64,000 bases of DNA from Protopterus annectens (Eukaryota > Chordata > Ceratodontiformes > Protopteridae). The notes under the pieces were generated by a model. The model was not told the origin of the DNA and made no database searches. It worked only from the letters and a program-made list of their open reading frames with translations. The translations under genes and the position numbers were made by a program. The stretch is taken from positions 998,606,320 to 998,670,319 of the forward strand of contig NC_056747.1 in the NCBI RefSeq assembly GCF_019279795.1. The letters run 5' to 3'. Below, in pieces: positions 1 through 12,289 of this stretch (positions within the stretch are counted from its first letter, which is position 1; the number at the start of each line of letters is the position of its first letter).

Positions 1-439
1 TGCCCTCAGTTCGTGAGTCGTTGGATACCCTTTTTTTGTTGACGTGGTTTGTTTCTTACTTGGTCTTTTTCAGCAGAAGCCCAGGGAGAAAAGCTCCACA
101 TTTAGTAAACATTACATTGAACTATAGTATGATGATATGTTGCAGGATACACATAATATATAGTCACTAAATACATAACTTATACAAGTACAGAATTTGT
201 ATTATGATACAAGAATGAGAGAAAATATAGTACAAATCTAATATTAAGTATGTCAGATGGATATAGAGTAATACAATATGTAAATGTGTCACAGACAAAA
301 CCAATAAGAATCAACAACAATAAGAATTTTACAAATCTTGTTATTTACATAGCTAGAGTTGTGTTGACTGAACTATGGAGATGATGAAGGAAGTAGAAGA
401 GGATAAAACGTAGATAATTTACTGGCTCTTAAGTTTAAA
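1..439. other. Unassigned AT-rich flank
   Basis: I see no coding region here. A stretch at about 73-105, read on the minus strand, resembles the repeat 3' end found at about 5385-5430 (shared core GGAGCTTTTCTCCCTGGGC), so a short inverted piece of the same repeat family probably lies here. The rest is AT-rich and unassigned. Confidence 0.4.
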
Positions 440-2670
440 GAAGAGCAATGGTACAAAGCAGGCACCCTACCCGAAGACATGAGCGACCACCTCCTAACCT
501 ATATATTGAGAAAAAAAGAAGCTACACCCCACCAATCCACCTTTATAACCCGTAAGAACACAAAGAACTTTAACCTACATGGTTTCCAATCTGATCTAAG
601 CCTATGCAGATGGGCCAAACTCAAAACACTACCCCTTGACCAAGCAGTAGCAGAATTCAACAACACCTTCCTAACCATCTTAGACAAGTACGCCCCCAAA
701 CGCAGATTCAGAACCAAAGGTAAAATAGCTCCATGGCTAACCTATACCACTAGACAAAAGCTTACTTCTAGAAATAGAGCATGGACCTCATGGAGAGCCA
801 CCAAATCCCCACAAGCCCACACAACTTACAAACAGATTAGAAATGACACTAAAAAATCCATTATGCTAGACAAGCAAAACTATTATTTTAACTTACAACA
901 AAAACACCAACATCAGCCTCAAAAACTTTGGTCAGGTCTAAACAATCTACTCCACCCAGGCAAATCATCAACCCCCACCCCCTCTTCAACCTTAAACCTA
1001 CCCCCTGAATCAGTAGCTAATACCTTTAACACTGTTTTCACTGAAACCGTCAAATCCCTAGCCAATAATCTATCTCCCTCCTCTTCTTCCACAACCTCAC
1101 CTACTCATATGCACCCCTCTCTCTTAAAACTAGAGCCCATCTCCACAGACTATATCAAACACTCACTAGGAAAATTAAAGCCTACCACCCTTGCAGCTGA
1201 CCAACTTCCCGCAGAATTCCTACAAAAGACTGCTAAAGTAATAGTTTACCCCATCTCTATCTTAATCAATCGCATGATCCAAGAATCTTACATCCCTTCC
1301 ATCTGGAAAATCTCAAACATTCTTCCACTCCACAAAGGAGGGAACTCCACAGAACTCTCAAATTATAGACCTATCGCAATTCTATCTTCCCTATCTAAAA
1401 TAATGGAGAAATGCATACAGAAACAACTATTAGCTCACCTCACCCACAACTCTCTCCTAGTCTCATCCCAACATGGTTTTAGACCAGCCCACAGCACAAC
1501 CACTGCCCTTCTCTCCTTCTGTCACACAATTAATTACAACCGTAATCAAAACCTGCTGTCCTCTGCCCTCTTCCTCGATCTTTCTAAAGCATTCGAAATG
1601 GTAAATCACACCTTACTCCTAGACTCCCTCAACTCACTATCCATAGATAAATCTACCTATGACTGGTTCCTCTCATACCTACATGGACGACAACAAGCTG
1701 TATTATGGAAAGACAATCTATCCCCCCTTCTACCCATAACTCTTGGCATTCCCCAAGGCTCCATTCTAGGTCCCCTTCTTTTCTCTATATTCATCAATGA
1801 TCTACCCAAAATTATACCACAGGCTACAGTACGCAGATAATTCCACACTTATCTGCACTGCCTCTACTCCAGCAGAACTACAATCCCTTACCCAGTCTAC
1901 CTTTAACAAAGTAGAAAACTGGCTACATAATCGTTTACTCCTACTGAACCCAAATAAAACCAAACTATTACTGTTCTCCTCCACCCAAAAGCAAACACCA
2001 CCAAAATTTACAGTCTCTTCAAACAATGGGACTACAATTTCCCCTGACATAAACACCAAACTACTAGGCATAATCATTGACAACAATCTGAACTACAATG
2101 CCCATATCGACAAAACCATAAAAATAGTAAACAAAAAAATAGGATCCATGTATAGAATAAAGAAATTTCTAACCCCAACTGCCAGAACTGCCATAGCTCC
2201 TCCCTTCTCTATGCCTCACCCATCCTTACTAATCTTTCCAAATCAAATCTCAACAAAATCACCAGCTGCTATAACAATATTGCTAGATTTGCCACAGGCT
2301 CCACATACAGAACCCATCATTGTAATAATCTTCTAGGCTGGCTAGAACTACCAAATCTAATATACTATAACCAACTCATACCTGTTCATAAAATCCTCTA
2401 CCAACCCACCAGTACCCCTATTCTAACTAAAATCATCACCCCCTATAACAACTTAACATCCCTCCACTCTTCCAGCAGAATGCTAGTACAAACTATCAAA
2501 TCATACAACTCAGCTGGAGACTCTCTTTTCTCCAACTCTGCTGGAAAATAATGGAACTCCCATCTCCAGAAATAACCTCTAACAGCTCCCTGCCTCAATT
2601 CAAAAAGGCACTAAAGACACACATGCTCAAACTCTGGCTATGTCCATGCTTAAACCCAGACTGAAATAAA
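440..2670 (+). pseudogene. L2/CR1-group LINE ORF2, 5'-truncated
   Basis: This is the end of a LINE endonuclease plus a reverse transcriptase. The frame opens on the last endonuclease motif (MSDHLLTY, SDH near 484). A linker follows, with APWLT at about 730, then the RT: SNYRPIAILSS (about 1360), QHGFRPAHSTT (about 1475), the motif A region FLDLSKAF (about 1575) and GIPQGSILGPLLF (about 1745). A one-base frameshift near 1820-1835 moves the protein into another frame, where the catalytic box reads YADN instead of YADD. The C-terminal region (LPQFKKALKTHM, about 2590) is in yet another frame after stops near 2334 and 2550. The RT belongs to the CR1/L2 group by motif style, but I cannot fix the family. 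The element is inactive. Confidence 0.88.
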
Positions 2671-3204
2671 CACAAATGATACTGAAAAAGTAACAATATT
2701 TACACTCCCTTCAAAACCCAAACTAACCCAAAAACACAGTAACTAACTAATTAAGCCCTTTGAAACTAAAACTAACCATAAACAAAATAACCAACTTTTT
2801 TTCCTACTTCACTGAAGTGTATACCAACTCCTCCCTCAACAACTTCCTCCACTAAACAAAACCTTTCCTTATACCCTTCTACTCCTTTCCCCCCTGCTTT
2901 CTATCTGAATTTTGCTATCACTCAGTCTTACCCCTACCAATAGAAAGTCCTCTCTGACTTCAATTCTTCAAAGAATTTTCCTTTCTATCATACCTTTTAG
3001 TAACCTATAAATGTCTTCTATCTCTGACCCATTGCTAACTTTCAGAACTCTTTTCAAAATGCTTCCCCCCTCAATTTGTTATCTAAACCTTGTAACAGCT
3101 CTATTTCTATATTTTTAAACATCTTGTTACCTATATTTTTATCTGTATTAAATAATACATTCCTATATTTTAAACATGTTATTACCTACACTACAGTACT
3201 CAAG
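2671..3204 (+). mobile_element. 3' UTR of the L2-like LINE, upstream part
   Basis: This C- and T-rich non-coding DNA follows the end of the L2-like ORF2. Near its end it carries two related stretches of the type TTTCTATATTTTTAAACAT (about 3105 and 3165). The same style of sequence resumes at 5340 after CR1-A. I therefore read this as one 3' UTR split by the CR1-A insertion. Confidence 0.55.
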
Positions 3205-5335
3205 CCGCTGAATCACTTACAAATGCCTTCTACCAGCACCTGCAGGACTGCATGGATAAGGCAATCCCAAGCAAAACAAAGACTCTTTATACCAAAGGCA
3301 AGCGTCCAGTCTGGTGGACCCCAGCCATAAATAAACTCTACAACAAAAGGAGGAAGCTACTACAAGATAGAGCAAAATCCTTAAAAGGTAAGACACCCTT
3401 GATCACTATAAGTAAAAAACTAAGAGCTCTCATAAAATCATCCAAAGCAAATTTTGAGAGAAAAATAGCTAAAGACTCAAAAGACAATCATAAGGCCTTC
3501 TTTAGCTATGTTAGAAACCTGGGAGGAAACTCCCAGATATGCTCAGAACTAGTTCAAAATGATGTGAAGATTACTGATCCTACAGACATTGCCAACATAC
3601 TGGATGACAGGTTCAGTGCAAACTTCTCCCCTCCCCCAAAGGAGAGATATCTATACCAAGCGATTGCAGCCCCCAAACATCTCCAACGCCCAAGTGAGAA
3701 CTGCTCTCTCCAAAGCAAAAAATACAGCATCCATGGGACCTGATGGTGTCCCCGGCTGTGTGCTCCAAGAACTCAATGAGGAATTAAACCCACAGCTAGG
3801 ACAGCTGTTTAATCTTAGTCTTACCTCTGGATACGTGCCAGGAGTGGCACTGCAACTGTGGTCCCACTTCACAAAGGCGGTGCCTCCACCGACCCTGGAA
3901 ATTACCGCCCATTAGCTTGACAAGCCTTATCTGCAAAGCCATGGAGAGGATCATAATGGACCTCATAAATAAAGACATAGGGAATTTGCAGACTTTGGAT
4001 CCATCCCAGTTTGGCTTTGTCAAAGGCAGATCATGCCTTCTAAACTTGGTTGACTTTTGAAACAGTCACCAAAGCCATTGATGAGGAAAGGCAGTCCATA
4101 CAGCCTACCTCGATCTGGCAAAGGCCTTGATACAATACCCCACTCGGGTATCATTGAAAAACTCATCAGCTTAAATGTTAACCCATACATCACAAGATGG
4201 GTTGCAAACTGGCTGAGTGACAGAACCCACAGGGTCAGAGTTGCTGGCGCCATGTCAGACTCAAAGCCTGTCACAAGTGGCGTACCACAGGGCTCAGTCC
4301 TGGGCCCACTCTTGTTTGGCATCTACTTTTCCAGAGTACAAGCAAACACAGGAGGGTTATGGCTGACAAAGTTTGCAGATGACTGCAAACTGGGCTCCAT
4401 AGTAGAAAACACATCTGACACAGATATCCTTCAGAAGGGTCTCACAGAAACGGATAACTGGTGCCAGAGCCATGGCCTAAAGTTAAATGCCAAAAAATGC
4501 ATAGTCATACCCTTCGGGAAAAACAAGGTTACCTCTAGCTACCAAATAGGTGGCAATCCACTGAGCACAGAAGAAGTTATCAGGGACCTGGGGACCCAGG
4601 TTGATAGTAGTCTGTCATTCGACACCCATGTAGCTAAAGTAGTTAGGAAGACCTTCTACATTGCCCACCTTATCATGAAGGGATTCTCATCTAGATCAAG
4701 GGAGGTCATAGTCTCCTATACTCATCACTCATCAGACCAATGATTGAGTACAATGCCCCATTCGGAATGTATCTGACCCGACACTTGCAGCAGCTGGAGA
4801 GGCCACAAAGTTCCTCACCAAAAGGATAAAGGGTCTCAAACATCTGTCCTATGCTGCCCAACTGAAAGAACTCCAGCTCTATTCAGTCGCCACAGCTTGC
4901 TCAGAGGTGACCTTTGCCTAACATACAAGGCCATGTCAAACCCAGATTTGATGAATATGCTTCACCTCAAAAAATCTAGATCCGTCAGAGCCACAAGGGC
5001 GGGAGACTTAAACCTCGACACGGCTATTAATAGGACGTGCTGGAGGGATAGATTCATCACCCAAAGACTCCTATGCTGTGGAACAAAATCCCGGTATATG
5101 TGAGGCAGAGCACCTCGCTGGCCTTGTTCAAGAGAAATCTTGACCAATGGATGGGAGATCGCAGATATACCCCAGGGATTACCTCAGTGTCACTGCTCGA
5201 CAGAGGCACAGCAAAATAATGGGTATAGTTCCCCATACTAAAGGGGTGGCGTAAGCCACAAAACTATGGGCTAGGCTTGTAAATGCCCTCGGGCAGATGG
5301 CCTAGTATGAACCTATGAACCTATGAACCTATGAA
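3205..5335 (+). pseudogene. CR1-A: 5'-truncated CR1 LINE, RT-coding part
   Basis: This is a CR1 ORF2 remnant that starts between the endonuclease and the RT. Homology to the other CR1 copies begins at about 3205, in the frame of 3252-3743 (WWTPAINKLYNKRRKLL). RT motifs follow in several frames: SKAKNTASMGPDGVPG (about 3705), a motif A region at about 4108-4135 that is broken by a frameshift, SGVPQGSVLGPLLFG (about 4275) and KFADDCKLGS (about 4370) with the catalytic DD intact. The C-terminus (INRTCWRDRFITQRLL) is at about 5020. At least four frameshifts make it inactive. It ends in three copies of CCTATGAA at 5311-5335, an 8-bp 3' tail typical of CR1. It probably inserted into the L2-like LINE 3' UTR. 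Confidence 0.9.
5311..5335 (+). repeat. CR1-A 3' tail (CCTATGAA)n
   Basis: Three copies of the 8-bp unit CCTATGAA close the element. The same unit closes CR1-B (about 41762-41784) and CR1-C (44617-44640), so it marks the 3' end of this CR1 family. Confidence 0.9.
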
Positions 5336-5520
5336 CTATTATTTCTATTTAACATCTATTCTTACATGTTTTTGTTACTAAATGTTTTTGATAATATTGG
5401 AGCTTTTCTCCCTGGGCCTCCACTGAAAATGGATATGTATCCAGTCGGACTTTCCCAGTTAGCAAATGTAAAATAAATAAATAAACAAATAAATAAATAA
5501 ATAAATAAATAAATAAAATA
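5336..5520 (+). mobile_element. Probable 3' end of the L2-like LINE with (AAAT)n tail
   Basis: T-rich sequence like that at 3105-3200 resumes directly after the CR1-A tail. It is followed by GGAGCTTTTCTCCCTGGGC (5398) and a simple AAATA/AAAT tail at about 5470-5518, as expected for a LINE 3' end. Joining it to the LINE at 440-3204 is an inference. Confidence 0.5.
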
Positions 5521-5981
5521 GAAAAAAAGCTGAGGATAGCCTAAGAGGATCAGGGTGTGCCTCCTACTAAACCACAGGCAAGGACTAATAATCCTGTCCA
5601 TGCTCAGACACTGTGATCAAGATTAAGAGAAACTATCCAGACTTCAACAGGCCAGAGACCTTTACAGGGAAGAAGGAGATGGGAAAACTAAATAGCTACA
5701 GGGTACCTCATTCCAGCTCAGGATACCAAAAAAAAGAGAAGAAGGGATGGCTGAAGAAAAACAGTTGTACAACAGTGATGTACTCATCTGTTTCTATAGC
5801 AAGTTCTCACACAGATATACTCAATTTTATATTGATCACTGTTGCAGTACACCTTATCTTACTTCTGGGACAGTTCCCAGGTCATTGGAAATTAGAGTGG
5901 TGGATTGTGCTGTAACAGGCTATGTAGAATGGTGCCAGCCCTCAAAGCAATGTGCATTCTACAGTGTTTTTAAAGTCATGC
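5521..5981. other. No gene recognised
   Basis: Unassigned non-coding DNA between the LINE tail and the start of the Harbinger-like domain. Short ORFs at 5613-5995 resemble nothing I know. Confidence 0.5.
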
Positions 5982-6190
5982 CCCAGGATTCATGAAGCTT
6001 GTGCCAGGTGCAGGCATAGCATAGGCGGTATAATGCCAAATATGGCCGCCGAGTGATTCAGGTATGATCCAATTCCATGTGCACTACCGGCGTATGCCAG
6101 ATCTGTGCAGCCCTTGGCTTAGGTATGCTAATCACCCCATGCACAGTGCCGCACCATGCAAATGAAGGTACATAGCGATTCATGAAGTGG
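5982..6190 (+). repeat. Harbinger 5' terminal region with internal repeat of the end
   Basis: GATTCATGAAG occurs at 5987 and again at 6177, each followed by a similar GTGCAGGCATAGCATA stretch. Transposase-binding subterminal repeats often look like this. Comparison with the Harbinger-3 end gives a shared core of the form GG(A)ATTCA(A)T(G/A)AAGC. Confidence 0.45.
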
Positions 6191-6214
6191 TGCAGGCATA
6201 GCATAAGCCCATAG

Positions 6215-6245
6215 AAATGTAAACCAAAAAACACGGTTTACATTT
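6215..6245. repeat. Perfect 11-bp inverted repeat
   Basis: AAATGTAAACC at 6215-6225 and GGTTTACATTT at 6235-6245 form a perfect 11-bp stem with a 9-base loop in the presumed 5' non-coding region of the Harbinger element. Confidence 0.75.
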
Positions 6246-7474
6246 TTCCAAACAGAACATCGGAGCAATGAAAGCAGACCAGACTCATGTATTACAAAGT
6301 TAACATATGCCAATGGCTAAATATACAGCCAATGGCATAAGAAAAGATGCACAAAACCAAAAAAACAACATTTAATGTCATGTCCACAGTAACGCAAAGT
6401 ACAACCACAGGGCATGTGTGCCCAAATGGGAACACAAAGAAAATATATACAAATGTCATAAAATCGCAATGTAATACAAATCATGATTTCACCATAATAC
6501 ACAATAGTATGCATGGTACACCACAACCAAGCTGCAAGGGTTGCTCAGGGTCTGTGACAGTGTTTGGCAGGGTAACTAGAAATTAATAGTCAATGCCATG
6601 CAAATGAGGGAGGTAATAGTGAATCACAAATGTCCCACCGGACTAAGGATGTACCATACGGCGCAGCGCTGCAACACCGAGGAGTGGTTTAGAGGTATAT
6701 ATGACATCAGCAGTGGGGTGTACCACTGTAGCTGTAAGCACATTGGAGCAATGCAAATCCAGCCTGGCTGTTGCTAAGCAAAGCCACAGGACAGGGGTGG
6801 GGAGGTAGGTATCGCATCGTTTAGCTGAGAGCACATATGGTGCCCGAAAGCGCATGTGTACGGGGATGAAAATGTGCCAGAAACCCAGTAAACGGAAGCA
6901 TGTGCCGCGCACCATAGCTCAAACAGGAAGGTCAGGGGAACAAAATAAGGAAATGCTGCAGTAGGGTAATTGGAGTACAACTGAGCAATTAACACCTATT
7001 AACTCACAGCAGGCAATCGACGGCAGCTAACAAGTCTGCTCGCAGAAACCTGCAAAGCAGGATAGGGGAGGTGTCGGATTGCAAAAAAAGAGAACTGTCA
7101 TAGCAGTGCAAAGCAAACCTGCAGTAGACCAGCCATAGAACACATTACGCAAGATAAGCCAGGTTTAGGAAAGTACAAATGAAAGCAGGATGCTGGATGC
7201 ATGCCAGAAAATGGGAGGTGAAACGTGAAGAAATGTAAAGGGAAGGGCAAAAGATAATCCATGACAGCCAAATGTAATTCAACACCAAAGGCACCACAAT
7301 AGTAGTTCCTGTCATAAAACACATAAGATACCCTGTAGCTATGATTGTACATACACACCCTATGACATCATCAGTGTTCACAGCACAATAGTATAAAGTG
7401 TGAAAGCACCTCACACACACCTGTGTATTCCCAAACACTGCACCATAGGTGTAAACATATGTAGAACTTTTACA
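6246..7474 (+). other. 5' non-coding region upstream of the Harbinger transposase
   Basis: No coding region is supported. ATGCAAATGA(A/G)G occurs at about 6154 and 6597. The same motif appears twice upstream of the third Harbinger transposase, in the same orientation relative to the gene and at a similar spacing (about 440 bp here, about 410 bp there), so this looks like conserved element sequence. Confidence 0.45.
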
Positions 7475-8494
7475 ATGTACATGTTGGGAGCTGCCATAGC
7501 TGTGATTCATCACCATGTGTTAGTGACTGAAGATGTTGTGGAGGATGATGCTAACAACCACCGCAGGTCCCAGAGGAGGAGAAGAGTGTTCAGACCAAGG
7601 GTAACCTACCAGGGGCTACATGATCTGGAGATAGTAGAGCATTACAGGGTGGACAGGGACATCTTACAGCAAATAGTTGAGCTGTGCCAGCCACGCCTGA
7701 AATCCAGAAACAACAGAGGTGAACCCATCCCAGGGGACAAGAAGGTATGTGTAAGGTTGCGAATACTAGCCACAGGTACCTTTCAAAGGCCAAATGGAGA
7801 TATAATGGGGATCTCACAGGCATCAGCATCCAGGGTACTACACCAGTTCCTGGATGCCATGTTACCACATGCCAATGAGCATATATACTTCCCCCAAACT
7901 CAGGAGGAGTTGGCCAGCAATATGTGTCTCTTCCACCATGTGGCACACTACCCGGAGGTACTGGGTGCGATAGACTGCACGCACATACATATCAAGTCAC
8001 CACCCGGTGAGCATGTTAGGCACTACATAAACCACAAGGGATACCACTCCATCAACTTCCAGGTCATGTGCAATGTCGAGGGCATTATCATGGATGTGTG
8101 TGCTGGCAGCCCTGGAAGCTACCATGACTCCCACATCTGGCATGCCTCACAGTTGTATCAGGTATTTGTCAGGGGGGACATCCCACATGGCCATCTTGTG
8201 GCGGATGCTACATATGCACTGGAGCCGTGGATGATAATTCCCATCAGAAATGCACACACACCCATGCAAGAACACCATAATGAGGCACATGCACAAACCA
8301 GAATCATCATAGAGCATGTGTCCGGGATGCTAAAATCACGAATCCATTACTTGGATATATCTGGTGGAGCCTTGCAGTACTCTCCAGGCATGTGTGGCCA
8401 CATCTTCATAGTATGTGCCATGCTACATAATATGATCCTGCGGAAACAGCTGCAGCAGGGACATAATGATGAAGGCCCTCACAGCCCACCGTAA
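7475..8494 (+). CDS. Harbinger (PIF/Harbinger, HARBI1-like) DDE transposase
   Basis: This encodes the nuclease that cuts and re-inserts Harbinger transposons in the nucleus. The frame is open from 7400. I favour the Met at 7475 (or 7481), giving about 339 residues, close to HARBI1-type proteins; the earlier Met at 7400 lacks family-like sequence. Residue numbers here count from 7400. A basic stretch (RRSQRRRRVFRPRVT, 55-69) may be a nuclear signal. The helical region ATGTFQ...GISQASASR (124-145) matches the family. The DDE catalytic residues are present: D192 in GAIDCTHIHIK, D269 in HLVADATY and E305 in RIIIEHVSGMLKSR, spaced 77 and 36. There are no internal stops or frameshifts. This is the best-preserved gene in the window, though its activity is unproven. 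Confidence 0.88.
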   Translation: MYMLGAAIAVIHHHVLVTEDVVEDDANNHRRSQRRRRVFRPRVTYQGLHDLEIVEHYRVDRDILQQIVELCQPRLKSRNNRGEPIPGDKKVCVRLRILATGTFQRPNGDIMGISQASASRVLHQFLDAMLPHANEHIYFPQTQEELASNMCLFHHVAHYPEVLGAIDCTHIHIKSPPGEHVRHYINHKGYHSINFQVMCNVEGIIMDVCAGSPGSYHDSHIWHASQLYQVFVRGDIPHGHLVADATYALEPWMIIPIRNAHTPMQEHHNEAHAQTRIIIEHVSGMLKSRIHYLDISGGALQYSPGMCGHIFIVCAMLHNMILRKQLQQGHNDEGPHSPP

Positions 8495-9844
8495 TTGCCA
8501 AGGCCATCACATGCACAGAGGGATTCAGACCACGAACACCCTGTGCCAGCCCCAGTAGGCAGATGGAGGCATGCCCAATATGCCTATGCCTTGGCAAAGA
8601 GGGAACGTATAGTGCATACTCTGACAGTGTAGGCCCCTACGGACTGACACACCTCTCCACCTGCACACATAGTAAAATGGATGGCACACACACACAACCA
8701 CCTGTAAATTGTAATGTATAGGTGGCCTACTGTGTGAATCCTACATAGGCACATAGGCATCCCTCAACCATTGCACACACAACAGCTATTGGAACAAGGA
8801 ATGTCAACACCTGAACAGTACACGCACCTATCAGCATATGTTGGTACTGTATGTATAGGTTCCTAGGTACATCGGTAGGTACACGCCTGATTGTCAGAGG
8901 CCATTCATCAATTGAGGCAAACAGTGTCTGCTGTCACCACCACATTGAGTAACCAACTGACCCTCAGTGGAGCAGAGCCAATTGCAGGATCCATGTGTGT
9001 AATCACTGTTCCCCACACACTCTGCATGGATTCCCTGGTGTGTAAATGAGGGGCACCATACAATGTAATCATAGATGTAGTGGCAAAGCATGGGGTGTAC
9101 CCATGACAGGTATCTGTCACCCCAGCATGCTCCACCTATGGTTGTGTGAAGGTGTAGTACATTATAGTGTGTGGCTCACTGTGACATACATTCCCAATGC
9201 TGGGGCGCATCCATTAAACATCACTTGGACATATCATTAATAGGTCCCATCCATATGTAAACTAACTTAGTTACCCATTTGATTGCAGTATGGAGTAACA
9301 GCCATAGTACAGTCCACATACAAAACGCCATAACACGTGTACAAATCCCAGATGCCCAAGTGGTAAATGCACTGACTGTCGTGCATGCTCCCGGTACCAC
9401 ATCCTGCAAGGGACGTTACGTAATCCGAAGGCATGAATAATGGATGGTGGATGCAGGTCATCAGATCAGGTTTAGTACATGTTAGCGGGAATATGCGTTG
9501 CCCAGTGCTGGTAAGCGTCGTTTAAACATGACCATACGGATATGCGCGAAACAGGGCTAAGCTTCTCTGAATATCATGCAGATCACGATCAGTGATGTCC
9601 AGAACAGGTGAAACTAGCATTATTCACCCCTGTACTAATAGTGCCTGCTCTGAAGGGTAAAACGACCACTGCCAGGAGTAGAACACACAATCATGTACAC
9701 AATCACCTAACACTAAGCTACCCAAGATGTACCAATGGCAGGTGTGTAATGTGACAGGTTCAAACACAAACGTGCGGAGTCCAGGAAACAGTATACACTG
9801 ACATGTACACAATGAAAGGTGTATTCTCCCTCTCACTCTCTCTC

Positions 9845-9894
<50 letters not shown>

Positions 9895-12289
9895 GAGATA
9901 GAAAGGGAGATAGAGAGATATATGTTGATATATATGGATTCACCTATATCTGCAAATATATAGATAGGTCAACGACATGTACACAACCATGGAGGTAGAA
10001 ATAAATAGGATACTGCCAACTATGGAATGTGTCACATACTGACATGCGTAATCACGAGGCTTAAAGACCGAAAGAACACAGTACCGGAACACTGGAACCA
10101 CGTGTAATATTATCACGATATTAAGGGACATTTAGTTATCACTGCCGGTGTTGCGGTCCATGTAGGTACTGTGTTCAACTGTGTTTGTGATTGCTGTAGT
10201 CTGTGTATGTGTGTGTTGAGGGTGCCGTGTGCATTTCCATGGGACTGTAATGTGTGTGTGTGTGTTTGTATCGTGTGTCTGTTAGTGCTAACTTGGAGGT
10301 AGAGCAGTATGGTAGGTGTGGTCATAGTTGGCCGTAGGCATACGGTACCACCTGTCCCACTTTAAAAAGGACAGCCCCTCCCTGGGCAGTTGTGTCCTGA
10401 CAAAAAATATTAAAAAGGGCAAATGTCCGAGATTGTAGGACATAATTATGTCCCATATATTATGTAACAGTTGCATTAAATAGTTATGCCTGTATCTACA
10501 AAACGTCAACGTTACATGAAATATGATAAGTAGCTAAAGTGCTACAAGAATAAGTATGTATTCAGGATAAAAGTATGTTCTATCCTGTGTACTGACCGTG
10601 GGTATGTGTCGGCCTGTAAACACCGTTGTGTGTCCTGCAAATGTCCCAATATGGCCATTTGAAAAGGTGGCAACCCATGACAAAGAGGCTCAGTCATCAA
10701 CACAACGGCAATGAGTGTAAATATCTGTGACAGAAATACACGAGACAGCTGTCATTTAGTAACATTCCTTTACATATCGCTGTATTTCCGGCGGTATGGA
10801 ACTATTAACCTCACCTGCATACTATATAGAAACCAATTAACAATGGCTCAATGTATAAGCCCGTAACAACCATAGTTCAGTCTACTAAGTGATAGGTCTT
10901 CAATTAGGGAAGGAGCCCACACACATATATGGAATATGTAGGAATGCAGTCTCCACAAACCTGTATATGCTATGTACACCCACCTACATCTCCCCCACAC
11001 CCAAAACAATTGCAATACAGACTGTAATAACATCATGAACATCCACTCACTCAATTACATCTGCAGAACTGTTAACATACCTTGTGAGAGACACATTTGT
11101 AAAGGCACCATGTGAAATCGTAGCTGTTGTATAATGGAACAGATGGCGATGTTACAGGATTTGTTTGCAATAGTCCCTTATCAGACGGTTGAGATGACAG
11201 GTACACTCACATGTAGAACCACATACTCTAGCCGTCACGCACAATCCATGGGGGACATGAATTCAAAATATCTATGTCTCTACTAATATCATTTGCAATT
11301 CCTCACAACAAAACACATACAGGCCATCTCCCCAAAGGTAGGGCAAAAGGGCAATGCCCAAGTGGAGAATTAAATTATACCCCACTGTTGCCACGTAATT
11401 GGAAGTAATGGAGTAGCTGCACAGCTGATGTGCATGTAATAATTTATTCAGGGACACCAATTGGCGGCAGGAAACCACATGTTACAGGTATCGACGTATA
11501 TAAGGATGACTTGACATACATTCAAACTGTATGCTCATACTATATAACCGTTTAAATAGTAAAGGTGTAAGAGAAATATTTATGAAGATTCGGAATGCTA
11601 ACAAGGTATGTAGAACACTCAATATGTTAGTGTACGTAGAGCCTGTTTTGTATTAATTAAAAGTGTACGCAATGCATAAAGAGGGAAAAGGTATTCTGTA
11701 GTGATGTCTTGTTGAGCATAGCAACGCTTGTAGAAATTGTGTGTCCTGCTGTGGGCTACAAGGTAAACATCACATACACCACAAGGGATGTTACATGAGG
11801 GCTTTAAACAGAACAATTCCACACCACCCGCCGTCAGTGGTAGGGTATGTCCAACAAGTACGTGCCATAGCATGGGATAGTATATGTTGATATACCGTCA
11901 CAGTAGGCATGTGTATGGGCATATAACAACAATAAAATGCCTAAGGTGGTCCTGCTGTGCAAGTATGCTTTGCATTATGTGATAATGTGCAAAATATGTG
12001 TAATGTACAGTATTGTAGGTAGATATGTCAGATATTCTACACAGGACAACTGTTATATCATGGAAACAAAAGGTATCGTCAATTGGCATGTACGATACAC
12101 AATAACAGGATACATATGGCTTGTAGTCATGGAACACTGTAACAGCATGATAGCTAATCAAAATGGAAGAGCAACTCAATTAACCATGCACAAAGGACAT
12201 GTAATAGCTTCACAGGTACATAGTGAGGTACTATGCTGTCTGGCATGTCTATGTGTAAGCCCAACTACAGTGTTTACATGGGCGGCACC
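8495..12289. other. Harbinger-domain non-coding DNA with a TA microsatellite
   Basis: The first about 280 bp (to about 8770) are homologous to the sequence downstream of the second transposase (27000-27310), so they belong to the element. The rest is TG/CA-rich with only short shadow ORFs. A perfect (TA)n tract lies at 9848-9891, and a TG-rich stretch lies at about 10195-10275. I see no gene. Confidence 0.5.
9848..9891. repeat. (TA)n microsatellite
   Basis: About 22 uninterrupted TA units. Confidence 0.95.

Noticed and set aside
1..60. Possible PLE terminus on the minus strand (AACCACG and CACGAACT resemble the PLE-2 end)
   Set aside because: Only two short matches with different spacing; not enough to call an element.
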